A DNA stretch of 64,000 bases from Aquimarina muelleri DSM 19832 (lineage in GTDB: Bacteria > Bacteroidota > Bacteroidia > Flavobacteriales > Flavobacteriaceae). The DNA is taken from positions 1 through 64,000 of the forward strand of contig NZ_AUML01000001.1 in assembly GCF_000430665.1 (NCBI RefSeq), given 5' to 3'. Below the pieces are notes generated by a model. It did no database searches and had not been told where the DNA came from. It worked only from the letters and a program-made list of their open reading frames with translations. Below are positions 32,483 to 41,488 of the stretch, piece by piece; the first letter of the stretch is position 1; every line of letters begins with the position of its first letter. Position numbers and translations under genes: made by a program.

Positions 32483-34822
32483 TCAAAAATTATATGCCAA
32501 ACTTAATTTATAGTTTCTTCCTTGACCAGGAAAAAACTGGTTGGAATAAATGGCATCTGTAAAATAAAGTGTATCAGCAATGTTATTTATGTTTAACCCT
32601 ATTCTAACTTTTTTTGCTTTATAATAAAGAGATCCATCTACAGTCGTGTAAGCAGGTAAAGTATATGTGTTACTCGAATTAGTAAAGTTTTTGTCTACAT
32701 AATTTAATCCCAAACCAGTACCTAATCCTTGTAGAAATCCTTTTTGAAATTCATAATTCCCCCAAAAATTAATAGAATTTTTAGGAGCATAAGGCAATCT
32801 ATTTCCTGCTGGTATAGTTTGTAATATTTTGTTGTAATCTCTAATTTTGGCATCTACAAAAGCATACCCTGCTTTTATATAAAGCCCTTTGACAGGTTTT
32901 GATTCAATATCTAATTCTATCCCTTTAGAATCTGCAGAACCTATTTGTTGATAATTGTCTACACTCGTTTTTTCTACTATATTATTTTTTAACATGTAAT
33001 ATGCAGAAAACGTAGCAGTAAATAGGTCATTTTTTTGAAACTTGATTCCTAGCTCATTTTGAAAACCAGTTTCAGGATCAAATATAGCCCCATCAGGAGT
33101 TACTCTTCTGGATGGTTTAAAATAGTTAGAATATGAAGCAAAAATACTAACCATATCTTTAATTGGTTGATAAACAATCCCTGCACGATATGAAAAAGAA
33201 GACGAAGGGATTTCTGTACGAGCTCCAGGGGTAATTAAATCTCTGTTATTATCAATACTATCTCTATAATAAGTTCCAGTAAATGTATCATAACGAAGCC
33301 CTATCAATGCTTTAAATTTATTAGAAAATTTAATCCAATCTTGTAAATATAATGCATATACTATTTCTTCCTTTATATCGACTTGATTATCTATAGCTTC
33401 AATATGTCCTTGATTTAAAGTAGGGTTTTGGATAGAAATAGTCGTAAAAGTACCAGGGCCAATAACCTCTCCTCTAAAAGTTTTACGATCCAAAATACTT
33501 ATAGAATTCCCTAATAAAGCCTTGTGTTCTATAGTACTTGTTTTAAATTTATAACTTAAATCTAATTGATTTTGCAGGGTTTTGGTTTGGTGATTAAAAT
33601 AAAAAGGAAAAGCTCTGGTAATAGAATCTTTAGTTGGATTTACCTCTAAAAACTCTGTAGAAAGATAATCTATATCGTCATTGGAATACGATAAGAGATT
33701 AGATATTTTTAAATTAGAATTAAAATCATGTGAGTAATTTATTTGATAATCAAACCGTTTATGTTTTAAATAATCCTGTGGATCGTTGTATCTGGTTTCT
33801 GGATCCATTCCTGAGATAACAGAACTGTTTTCGTTAACAGGGATACCTGTATCAGTATCATATATATCTTTATTGGCCTGAAAATAAAATTTTAGATTGT
33901 CATTTGCAGAAAGAGTATAATCTAACATTAAGGATCCGTTATTGGTCGCTACCCCATAATCTCTCCATCCTTTAGTACGTGTTATTCCTACATCTACTCT
34001 ATAGCGTAATTTATCTGAAACAGGACCGCCAATACCACCTTCTATATTATAAGTATCATAACTACCATAAGTGGCTTTAAAATTGGCTTTTTGATTATGT
34101 GTAGGTTTTTTACGGACTATATTTATAATTCCTCCTAATGCCGAATGTCCATATAGAACCCCTGCAGGCCCTTTGAGTACTTCTATTCTTTCTACACTTG
34201 CCAAATTCGTTGAAGGAGCACTGGTAGATATATTATGCCGTTCATCCCTAACGCCATCGACTAGTAAAACAAAATTATTAAATCCTCTAATTCTAAAAGT
34301 TTGAAAACCTCCATACCTATTTATAGGCCTCACACCTGTAACACTTTTAACCGCATCTCCTATGTCTGAAACATTACGTTGTAACATCATTTCGCCATTA
34401 ATACTGTTGGTAGTTACAGGAATGTCTATGTTTTTAACACCTAATTTATTTACACTTAATACTTCTTTATTTATCTTATGGTTTCCTCCATTAATAAGCA
34501 CTTCTTCTAGTCCAGTAATACTTTTTTTAAGAGTTACATCCAAAATTTGAGATTCTCTGTCCAAAATAATATTTTCAATAACTTCTTGATAACTAATAGC
34601 AGAGAATAATATATTGTAATTTCCTTTTTCTAAGGAGATAGAATATCTTCCTTTTTCATCTGTAATTACCCCTTGATTTGTTTGTTGTATACTAATAGAT
34701 ACATTAGGAATCCCTTTTCCAGAAGCTAGACTTTTTACAGTTCCAGAAATTGTAATGCTTGATTGTGTATACGCAGTGAAGGCGCATAACAATAAGACAC
34801 TGCATAATACTAATTTTTTCAT
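32483..34822 (-). CDS. TonB-dependent outer-membrane receptor under cobalamin riboswitch control
   Basis: 779 residues. Signal peptide 1-19 (ending AYTQ), then a carboxypeptidase-D regulatory-like domain (about 22-105: ISGTVKSLASGKGIPNVSISI...GVITDEKGRYSISL). A plug domain follows (about 120-230: VTGVRPINRYGGFQTFRIRGF and ERIEVLKGPAGVLYGHSALGGIINIVRKKP), and a 22-strand-type barrel ends in YKLSLAYNF. The sequence is closest to siderophore-type receptors rather than classical BtuB. The leader carries a cobalamin riboswitch, so synthesis should stop when cobalamin is plentiful. The cargo is therefore a corrinoid, or cobalt bound to a chelator. The PepSY gene downstream fits the latter; unproven. 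Confidence 0.9.
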   Translation of the reverse strand: MKKLVLCSVLLLCAFTAYTQSSITISGTVKSLASGKGIPNVSISIQQTNQGVITDEKGRYSISLEKGNYNILFSAISYQEVIENIILDRESQILDVTLKKSITGLEEVLINGGNHKINKEVLSVNKLGVKNIDIPVTTNSINGEMMLQRNVSDIGDAVKSVTGVRPINRYGGFQTFRIRGFNNFVLLVDGVRDERHNISTSAPSTNLASVERIEVLKGPAGVLYGHSALGGIINIVRKKPTHNQKANFKATYGSYDTYNIEGGIGGPVSDKLRYRVDVGITRTKGWRDYGVATNNGSLMLDYTLSANDNLKFYFQANKDIYDTDTGIPVNENSSVISGMDPETRYNDPQDYLKHKRFDYQINYSHDFNSNLKISNLLSYSNDDIDYLSTEFLEVNPTKDSITRAFPFYFNHQTKTLQNQLDLSYKFKTSTIEHKALLGNSISILDRKTFRGEVIGPGTFTTISIQNPTLNQGHIEAIDNQVDIKEEIVYALYLQDWIKFSNKFKALIGLRYDTFTGTYYRDSIDNNRDLITPGARTEIPSSSFSYRAGIVYQPIKDMVSIFASYSNYFKPSRRVTPDGAIFDPETGFQNELGIKFQKNDLFTATFSAYYMLKNNIVEKTSVDNYQQIGSADSKGIELDIESKPVKGLYIKAGYAFVDAKIRDYNKILQTIPAGNRLPYAPKNSINFWGNYEFQKGFLQGLGTGLGLNYVDKNFTNSSNTYTLPAYTTVDGSLYYKAKKVRIGLNINNIADTLYFTDAIYSNQFFPGQGRNYKLSLAYNF

Positions 34823-34941
34823 TTTTCAAAAATTGAGATTAAGCAGGAAAATTGTAGAAATAAATAAAGACTACTTTCGAAGTTAAAAGCAGTTATTATT
34901 ATTCATACTCTTTACCCGAGAGTTAATAATTATTAAATTTT

Positions 34942-35106
34942 ATGGCAGGTATCCTGACTTGATCCGGTAGTTGCCTCCTTCCCATAGGTTTTGCTACAGT
35001 GGTTTTATGGCAGTACTTTTTTATGAATCTTACAGTTGCGGGAACAGTTTTGGATTTTCACCAAATTCCCTTTTAATTTTCACCATAGGTGAAAAACCAT
35101 TTATCG
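34942..35106 (-). ncRNA. Cobalamin riboswitch
   Basis: On the minus strand the sequence has GGTGAAAATCC, CCCGCAACTGT, an ACCACTGT segment, GGGAAGGAGGCA and the B12 box GTCAGGATACCTGCC (34944-34958 on the plus strand). These occur in canonical order and spacing for the cobalamin riboswitch family. It ends 120 nt before the receptor start codon. Binding of adenosylcobalamin is expected to repress the receptor/PepSY genes. No second copy was seen ahead of the biosynthetic operons in this window. Confidence 0.95.
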
Positions 35107-35110
35107 AGCG

Positions 35111-35118
35111 CAAATATA
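35111..35118 (-). promoter_or_regulatory. Likely -7 element of the riboswitch-receptor transcript
   Basis: TATATTTG on the minus strand fits TAnnTTTG and lies a few bases before the riboswitch's first conserved stem, as expected for the transcription start. No convincing -33 TTG is visible. Confidence 0.4.
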
Positions 35119-35421
35119 GTTTTTATACTCTTGGATTAAGTTGAAAACTTTATAATTTTAGGATAGCATTTTTGCAATATGAAAACTTATATTTTAGGTA
35201 TAATAAAACCTCTATCTTCTAACAAGTTTTTTTATAAAATTGTGATGAAGTATGGAGGAGTATATCTTTATTAAGTTTTCCAAAAATATTTTTTTAATCT
35301 CTCATTAAGAGGTTTTGTTCTCTGAAATATGCTTACGAAAATATTGGTGCAAATCTTGCTTCTAATACTAAATAATTGTAAAACAGAGAAGCAATATAAT
35401 TTTGTCGAAGTGTGATAAATA
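35119..35421. other. Divergent intergenic region between receptor leader and cbiET
   Basis: About 300 bp, AT-rich, between the promoters of the receptor and of cbiET. No gene or further RNA element recognised. Confidence 0.4.
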
Positions 35422-35455
35422 TTTGATTTCTATAAACTTTAACTTTGTAGCTTTG
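35422..35455 (+). promoter_or_regulatory. Bacteroidota-type promoter for cbiET
   Basis: TTTG (35422-35425), a 22-nt spacer and TAGCTTTG (35448-35455), with the start codon 38 nt downstream. A second -7-like TAACTTTG overlaps at 35440-35447. Confidence 0.55.
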
Positions 35456-35492
35456 TTGACTCGATAAGAGAATATACAATATAAAAAAGACT

Positions 35493-36683
35493 ATGACTTT
35501 TTATGTAATAGGTATTGGAAATAAAAAACCAAACTTTACCGCAAAACAGCAACAAAATATTCTGGATACCTGTGTTTTTAGTGGCGGAAAACGGCATTAT
35601 GAATTGGTTAAAGACTACCTCCCTAAAAATCATCAATGGATACCTATTCAATCTCCTATGCAGGAGGTGTTTAATGCATACGAAGAAGTGACAGCATCGA
35701 TTATTGTTTTTGCTTCTGGAAACCCTTTGTTTTATGGTTTTTCAAATACATTAAAAAATAAATATCCAGATGCAGAAATCGTAACGACTCCTTATTTTAG
35801 TTCGATTCAATTATTGGCTAATGCAATGAACATAAATAGTAACCAGCTACAAACAATAAGCGTACATGGCAGAACCTGGAAAGCACTAGATACAATTCTA
35901 ATCCAACAAAAAGAATGTATAGGAGTGCTTACCGATGCCGATAAAAATCCAGCTACCATTGCAAAACGACTTTTGGAATATGGGTATGATAATTATAAAA
36001 TGTTTGTAGGAGAGGATATAGAAGGAGAAGAAGAGAGGTTTCAAGAAATAATCCTAAAAGAAGCTACCATGATGAGGTTTCATTCTCTGAATTGTGTTAT
36101 ACTAGAAAAGATACACCATCGCCCAATTGATTTTGGAGTAAGAAATACAGGTTTTAAAGGCTTACCAGGTAGACCTAAAATGATTACCAAAATGCCTATT
36201 CGATTAATGACCTTACACTATTTAAATATTCTTACTATAGATACAATATGGGACATCGGTTTTTGTACAGGATCTATTAGTATAGAAGCTAAATTGAAAA
36301 ATCCAGATATAACAGTAGTCGCTTTTGAAAAAAGACCAGAATGTGAAGCAATAATGATAGAGAATCAAAAACGATTAGGAGTTCCAGGGATCCAAATAGT
36401 AATGGGGGATTTTTTGGAGCAAAATCTTAATCGATTACCAAAACCTGATGCTATCTTTATTGGAGGACATGGTGGTAAATTAGAACAACTGTTTTTAAAG
36501 ATCGCTCCTTTTTTACATCAAAAAACAAGTATTGTTATTAATGCAGTAAAAGAAAGTTCGATACTAGGTTTTAAACAAGGGTGTACAAAAATAGGATATA
36601 CGATTACCGAAGAAAATACGATTACATTAGATACACACAATCCAATTACAATATTGAAAGCAGAGATACCTTCAAGATTTTGA
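35493..36683 (+). CDS. cobL: Precorrin-6Y C5,15-methyltransferase (decarboxylating), CbiE-CbiT fusion
   Basis: 396 residues. The N-terminal CbiE methylase (about 1-205) starts with FYVIGIGNKKPNF and contains VFSGGKRHYELV, VFASGNPLFYGFSNTL and SSIQLLANAMNI. The C-terminal CbiT (about 215-396) has GLPGRPKMITKMPIRLMTLHYLNI, the SAM-binding WDIGFCTGSISIEAKL, and AIFIGGHGGKLEQL. The enzyme methylates C5 and C15 and removes the C12 acetate carboxyl. A monocistronic start with its own promoter is likely; a hairpin follows the stop. Confidence 0.93.
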   Translation: MTFYVIGIGNKKPNFTAKQQQNILDTCVFSGGKRHYELVKDYLPKNHQWIPIQSPMQEVFNAYEEVTASIIVFASGNPLFYGFSNTLKNKYPDAEIVTTPYFSSIQLLANAMNINSNQLQTISVHGRTWKALDTILIQQKECIGVLTDADKNPATIAKRLLEYGYDNYKMFVGEDIEGEEERFQEIILKEATMMRFHSLNCVILEKIHHRPIDFGVRNTGFKGLPGRPKMITKMPIRLMTLHYLNILTIDTIWDIGFCTGSISIEAKLKNPDITVVAFEKRPECEAIMIENQKRLGVPGIQIVMGDFLEQNLNRLPKPDAIFIGGHGGKLEQLFLKIAPFLHQKTSIVINAVKESSILGFKQGCTKIGYTITEENTITLDTHNPITILKAEIPSRF

Positions 36684-36684
36684 C

Positions 36685-36715
36685 ACCTTCAAGGTTTTTA
36701 GGGAACTTTGAAGGT
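36685..36715 (+). other. Hairpin after cbiET
   Basis: ACCTTCAAGGTT and AACTTTGAAGGT pair over 12 bp with one wobble. No T-run follows on the plus strand, so it is a weak terminator at best and may instead stabilise the 3' end. A third ACCTTCAAG occurs just before the stop codon. Confidence 0.45.
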
Positions 36716-36778
36716 CTGGAAAAAAAACCTTTTCATATCATTCAATTTATGTAGGTTTGTTATTTAATCATTTTTTAG

Positions 36779-37783
36779 ATGAAAATAACTTCACTTGTAA
36801 CTGGCGGGGCAGGATTTATAGGTTCGCATGTAGTAAATCATTTACTAAAACAAAATCATCAGGTTATAGTTTTAGACGATCTTTCTGGAGGAGATAAGGA
36901 AAATGTCAACTCAGAAGCACTATTTTATGAAGGTTCGATACTGGACGTTACCTTAATACATACTCTTTTTGATACTTATAAGTTTACTTATGTTTACCAT
37001 TTGGCGGCGTATGCAGCTGAAGGTTTAAGTCATTTTATTAGAAACTTTAACTATCAAAACAATCTCATAGGTAGTGTTAATCTCATTAATGCATCGGTAA
37101 ATTATGATATAAAATGTTTTGTTTTCACCTCTTCTATTGCGGTCTATGGTACAAATACGTTACCATTGGTAGAAACACAATTTCCACAACCAGAAGATCC
37201 TTATGGGATAGCAAAATATGCGGTAGAATTAGATTTGATAAATGCACATAAGATGTTTGGGATGGATTATATTATTTTTAGACCTCATAATGTATACGGA
37301 AGACATCAAAATATTGGAGATAAATATCGCAATGTTGTTGGGATATTTATGAATCAAATTCTAGAAAATAAACCGTTAACTATTTTTGGAGACGGTGAAC
37401 AGACAAGAGCATTTACACATATTGATGATGTTGCACCTTATATTGCTAATTCGGTAACGATACCCGAAGCATGTAATACAATTTTTAATATAGGAAGTGA
37501 TACGGTATACTCTGTAAAAGAATTGGCAATAGCAGTTAGTAATGCAATGCAATCAGAACCGAATATAGAACAATTAGAAAAACGGGAAGAAGTTACGCAT
37601 GCCTATGCGAATCATGCAAAATTTGATACTGTTTTTAATCCCAAAAAACATATAGATTTAGAGATGGGGCTTTTAGAAATGGCCAAATGGGTAAAAACCC
37701 ATGGAGCTCGTTCTAGTAAAGAATTCCAACACATTGAAATAACAAAAAAATTACCAAGTTCTTGGAGAAAACCCGCAAAGTAA
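36779..37783 (+). CDS. NAD-dependent nucleotide-sugar epimerase/dehydratase (extended SDR)
   Basis: 334 residues. The N-terminal Rossmann motif is TGGAGFIGSHV, with LDDLSGG, the catalytic serine region FTSSIAVYGTN, and YxxxK in DPYGIAKYAVE. RPHNVYGRHQNIGDKYRNVVGIF, FGDGEQTRAFTHIDDVAPYI and FNIGSD are typical of UDP-glucose/UDP-GlcNAc 4-epimerase-like enzymes. It overlaps the next glycosyltransferase gene by 1 nt (TAATG). A -7-like TAGGTTTG lies at 36752-36759. The pair sits inside the cobalamin locus without a known link to it; surface-glycan synthesis is the default guess. Confidence 0.88.
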   Translation: MKITSLVTGGAGFIGSHVVNHLLKQNHQVIVLDDLSGGDKENVNSEALFYEGSILDVTLIHTLFDTYKFTYVYHLAAYAAEGLSHFIRNFNYQNNLIGSVNLINASVNYDIKCFVFTSSIAVYGTNTLPLVETQFPQPEDPYGIAKYAVELDLINAHKMFGMDYIIFRPHNVYGRHQNIGDKYRNVVGIFMNQILENKPLTIFGDGEQTRAFTHIDDVAPYIANSVTIPEACNTIFNIGSDTVYSVKELAIAVSNAMQSEPNIEQLEKREEVTHAYANHAKFDTVFNPKKHIDLEMGLLEMAKWVKTHGARSSKEFQHIEITKKLPSSWRKPAK

Positions 37784-38796
37784 TGACAAATCAACCACTA
37801 GTTACGATTATAATGGCAGTCAAAGATACGGCTCCATATTTACACGATTGTTTAGATTCTATTCTGGCGCAAACGTATCAAAACTGGGAGCTTATCGCAG
37901 TAAATGATCATTCATCAGATGATAGCCCAAAAATTTTGCAGGAGTATGCCGCAAAAGATTCCAGAATTCGATTTTTTAATAGTGACAGGCCTAAACTAAT
38001 TCCCACATTACAAGTAGGATATGCAGAAACCAAAGGAACATTGATAAACAGAATGGATTCTGATGATAAAATGCCAGACTATAAAATAGAAGTGCTTGTA
38101 GAAGAATGGAATAAACACGGAAAAGGTACTGTGATAGCAGGAGGAACCGAGCATTTTGTAGGCGAAGGTGTTGTTGGCGACGGGTTTATTAAATATGAAA
38201 AATGGTTGAATCAAGTTGCTAGAACAAGTACACATTATCAAGAAATTTATAGAGAATGTGTAATCCCTTCTCATTGTTGGTTATTACACAAAGAGGATTT
38301 TGATGCAGCAGGAGCTTTTGACCCAATAATATATCCAGAAGATTATGATCTCTGTTTTCGATTTTACAAATTAGGACTAAAGGTTGTGGGGATGGATAAA
38401 ATCCTGCACCACTGGAGAGATCGATCCGATAGAATTTCACGCACTTGGGAAGAGTACAAAGACAATAGATATTTTGATCTTAAACTTCGTTTTTTCTATG
38501 AATTAGACAGAGATAAAACACGACCTTTGGTATTGTGGGGGGCAGGAAAAAACGGAAAAGATATGGCAAAACTATTACAATCCTATGAGGATGAATTTCA
38601 TTGGGTATGTGATAATGACAGGAAAATAGGAAAGGATATTTATGGAGTAGTATTAGAACATTATAAAGATGTCAAAATGCTAGAGGCTCCTCAGATAATA
38701 ATTGTGGTAGCATCCCCAACAGGGAAAAAAGAAATAGAAGAGTTACTCACTTCATGGAATAAAAAACCAGTTGTTGATTTTTGGTTTTTTGCGTAA
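37783..38796 (+). CDS. Family 2 glycosyltransferase with C-terminal Rossmann-like domain
   Basis: 337 residues. The GT-A domain (1-230) has VTIIMAVKDTAPYLHDCLDSILAQTYQNWELIAVNDHSSDD, the metal-binding NRMDSDD and FDPIIYPEDYDLCFRF. The last 90 residues (LVLWGAGKNGKDMAKLLQSY...WVCDNDRKIGKDIYG...IIIVVASPTGKKEIEELL) look like the nucleotide-binding domain found in some sugar transferases and PglD-like proteins. I chose ATG 37783, which overlaps the stop of the epimerase gene, over the open frame from 37762. The two proteins probably act together on one sugar donor; the acceptor is unknown. Confidence 0.85.
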   Translation: MTNQPLVTIIMAVKDTAPYLHDCLDSILAQTYQNWELIAVNDHSSDDSPKILQEYAAKDSRIRFFNSDRPKLIPTLQVGYAETKGTLINRMDSDDKMPDYKIEVLVEEWNKHGKGTVIAGGTEHFVGEGVVGDGFIKYEKWLNQVARTSTHYQEIYRECVIPSHCWLLHKEDFDAAGAFDPIIYPEDYDLCFRFYKLGLKVVGMDKILHHWRDRSDRISRTWEEYKDNRYFDLKLRFFYELDRDKTRPLVLWGAGKNGKDMAKLLQSYEDEFHWVCDNDRKIGKDIYGVVLEHYKDVKMLEAPQIIIVVASPTGKKEIEELLTSWNKKPVVDFWFFA

Positions 38797-38855
38797 CAGG
38801 TATATATAATCTGATATAATTTCAATAAACATTTTTTAAGACGTTAACAACCTAA

Positions 38856-38863
38856 TATCTTTG
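38856..38863 (+). promoter_or_regulatory. -7-like element ahead of cbiG-cobM
   Basis: TATCTTTG fits TAnnTTTG. Transcription would start near 38870, so the GTG at 38871 would be leaderless; this supports ATG 38901 as the true start of the next gene. Confidence 0.45.
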
Positions 38864-38900
38864 TGTCTAAGTGAATTTAATAGCTTTTTCAAAAAAACAC

Positions 38901-40754
38901 ATGTCAGAACACACTATAAAAGTTGCAATCCTCTGTTTTACAGATCAGGGAGTATCCATTGCAAAAACCTTGCAAAAAGAATTTTATCGTTCTAAGCTCT
39001 TTACAACAAGAACAGTAGAAGCTAGTAAGGATATAAAGCAAATCGATTCCGTATCTGTATTGATGGAAGATTCTTTTCAGAAATATGATGCATGGATTTT
39101 TGTAGGTGCCTTAGGTATTTGTGTACGCAGTATTGCTCCTCATATCAAGGATAAAACCACAGATCCTGCAGTTATCAATATAGATGATCAAGGTAAATTT
39201 GCACAAGCAGTACTTAGTGGTCATATAGGTAAAGCAAACGAACTTACTACTCAAATTAGTAGAATCCTTAACGCACAAGCAGTTATTTCTACGACCAGTG
39301 ACTTACAAAACCTATGGGCGTTGGATACTTTATCCAAAACCTATGGTTGGAAAACAAAAAGTTCACTACCTCTTAATGAAATTATATCCCTATTTGTCAA
39401 TAAAAAACCTACTGCATTAGTACTTAGAGTGAAAGACAGAGGGACTCAGTATTTAGAAAAAACACGTCCGGATTTTGTAGATATTTATTATTCTATAGAA
39501 GATTGTGATATCACGAAATACGAATTAATATTATATGTAGGGTATGAACTTTTACATATCGATAAACCTCTACTTTCATTGTACCCTCCATGTATAGGAT
39601 TAGGTAGTGGTTGTGCAAAAGATATAGAACCTTCCTTATTAATTAATGGAATAGAGCAAGAGTTAATAAAGCAAAATATCGCTATAGAAAGTATTGGTAG
39701 TATTGGATCTGCAACTATTAAAAACGAAGAGCAAGCGTATTTTGATTTTTCAAAAAAACACACTATTCCTTTTGTTACCTATACAGGAGAAGAACTAAAT
39801 ACAGTAAAAGTAGCCAATCCATCAGAAGTGGTAAAGAGAAAAGTTGGCGTATATGGAGTATCTGAAGCAGCAGCATCTATACTAGCGGGGCAACAAAGTT
39901 GGCTGGTTGAAAAAACAAAAGTACTTACATCCTCTGGTAAAAAATTCACTTATGCATTAAGCGTATTGGCAGTATACGAGCGAAAAGCAAGTATTGCCAT
40001 TGTAGGTGCAGGATCAGGAGATCCAGAATTGTTGACCCTAAAAGGACAGTATATTTTAGAAAATGCAGACTGTATTTTATATGCAGGTAGCTTGGTGCCA
40101 GAAGCCTTGACCCACATGGCAAAAGAAGGAGCCTTAGTGCGAAACTCTGCATCTATGACCTTAGAAGAGCAAATACAGATCATGGATCAATATTATGCAC
40201 AAGGTAAATCTATTGTACGGTTACATTCTGGTGATCCTTCTATTTATGGAGCCATACAGGAGCAGATGACGATTTTTGACGAAAAAGGATATGAATATTA
40301 CATCGTTCCGGGGATTTCTTCTTTTCAGGCAGCGGCTGCATATCTCAAATCAGAATTTACAATCCCAGAAGTAGCGCAAACCATAATCCTAACAAGGGGA
40401 GAAGGAAATACACCGATGCCAGAGCATGAAAAAATTGCAGATATGGCAAAATTAAGAGCTACTATGTGTATTTTTTTAAGTGTGGGGATTGCCAAAAAGA
40501 TACAAGCGCAACTTCTGGAGCATTATCCAGAAAACACTCCATTGGCAGTACTATATAGAGTAAGTTGGGAAGATGAACAAGTGTGGACAGGAAAGCTATC
40601 AGAATTAACAACGATTATTAAAGACAACAAACTTACCAGAACAGTTTTAATAGTGGTAGGAGAAGCAGTAGGAGCCCGAAAAAACAGATCCTGGCTGTAT
40701 GATGATAAATGGAATCATATCTTCAGGAAAAAAGAAAAAACCTTGCAATCGTGA
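38901..40754 (+). CDS. cbiG: Cobalt-precorrin-5A hydrolase / precorrin-4 C11-methyltransferase fusion (CbiG-CobM)
   Basis: 617 residues. The N-terminal CbiG part (about 1-345) contains VGALGICVRSIAPHIKDKTTDPAVINIDDQGKFAQAVLSGHIGKANELT and the C-terminal CbiG signature IGLGSGCAKDIEP...ASILAGQ. It opens the delta-lactone of the 5A intermediate and releases acetaldehyde. The CobM/CbiF methylase part (about 360-617) has IVGAGSGDPELLTLKGQYIL, LYAGSLVPEAL, RLHSGDPSIYGAIQEQM and VPGISSFQAAAAYL. The fusion joins consecutive steps. CbiG is normally a marker of the cobalt-early, oxygen-independent route. It overlaps cobK by 4 nt. Confidence 0.93.
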   Translation: MSEHTIKVAILCFTDQGVSIAKTLQKEFYRSKLFTTRTVEASKDIKQIDSVSVLMEDSFQKYDAWIFVGALGICVRSIAPHIKDKTTDPAVINIDDQGKFAQAVLSGHIGKANELTTQISRILNAQAVISTTSDLQNLWALDTLSKTYGWKTKSSLPLNEIISLFVNKKPTALVLRVKDRGTQYLEKTRPDFVDIYYSIEDCDITKYELILYVGYELLHIDKPLLSLYPPCIGLGSGCAKDIEPSLLINGIEQELIKQNIAIESIGSIGSATIKNEEQAYFDFSKKHTIPFVTYTGEELNTVKVANPSEVVKRKVGVYGVSEAAASILAGQQSWLVEKTKVLTSSGKKFTYALSVLAVYERKASIAIVGAGSGDPELLTLKGQYILENADCILYAGSLVPEALTHMAKEGALVRNSASMTLEEQIQIMDQYYAQGKSIVRLHSGDPSIYGAIQEQMTIFDEKGYEYYIVPGISSFQAAAAYLKSEFTIPEVAQTIILTRGEGNTPMPEHEKIADMAKLRATMCIFLSVGIAKKIQAQLLEHYPENTPLAVLYRVSWEDEQVWTGKLSELTTIIKDNKLTRTVLIVVGEAVGARKNRSWLYDDKWNHIFRKKEKTLQS

Positions 40755-41485
40755 GAATACTTGTTTTTGGAGGGACTACAGAAGGTAAACAAGTTGCCAA
40801 AATATTGGACGAACTAGAATATCCGTATTACTATTCCACCAAAACAAAAATAGAGTATAAAGGAAAAGGAATTTATGTATATGGAGCCATGACAATGTCC
40901 TTTTTAGAAAACTTTTGTATACAAAAAAAAATTACGCATATTATTAATGCATCCCATCCTTTTGCTGTAGAATTGCATAAAACGGTTTCTGATATTTCTA
41001 TAGTAATACCATTGATCCGTTTTCAAAGAAAGTTTTCTCCACGAGTAATAGATCCAAAAGTTTTTTATGTGGATAGTTTTGAAGAAGCAATACAGCATTT
41101 TAATAAAAATAAATACAGTTCATTAGTAGCATTATCTGGGGTACAAACCATAGTAAAGCTAAAGTCGTATTGGAAAAACCATCCTACCTGGTTTCGTATT
41201 TTAGATAGGGATAGTTCCCGAGCAATTGCTACAGAAGCAGGTTTTCCTATAGCCAATTTATTATTTGGATACCCGCAATCTAAGGAGGAGGAAATAAGTT
41301 TGTTTACTAAACTATCTCCCGATGCGGTTTTTACAAAAGAAAGCGGCAGTAACGGGAGGTTAGAAGAAAAAATAGAAGCGGCATTGTTTCTAGAAATTCC
41401 AATTGTGATTCTCAAAAGACCAAAAATATCTAATCGGTATATTTGTATACAAACAAAAGAAGAATTGATTAAAGAATTACAATAA
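40751..41485 (+). CDS. cobK: Precorrin-6A (cobalt-precorrin-6A) reductase
   Basis: 244 residues. The NAD(P)-binding start RILVFGGTTEGKQVAKIL, then HIINASHPFAVELHKTV, VDSFEEAIQHF, LVALSGVQTIVKL, RILDRDSSRAIATEAGFP and AVFTKESGSNGRLEEKIEAAL, fit CobK/CbiJ. It reduces the corrin macrocycle at C18-C19. I chose GTG 40751 (overlapping the stop of cbiG-cobM), because the nucleotide-binding strand begins immediately after it; the frame upstream is open to 40709 by chance. cbiD follows after 3 nt. Confidence 0.9.
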   Translation: MRILVFGGTTEGKQVAKILDELEYPYYYSTKTKIEYKGKGIYVYGAMTMSFLENFCIQKKITHIINASHPFAVELHKTVSDISIVIPLIRFQRKFSPRVIDPKVFYVDSFEEAIQHFNKNKYSSLVALSGVQTIVKLKSYWKNHPTWFRILDRDSSRAIATEAGFPIANLLFGYPQSKEEEISLFTKLSPDAVFTKESGSNGRLEEKIEAALFLEIPIVILKRPKISNRYICIQTKEELIKELQ

Positions 41486-41488
41486 CTT

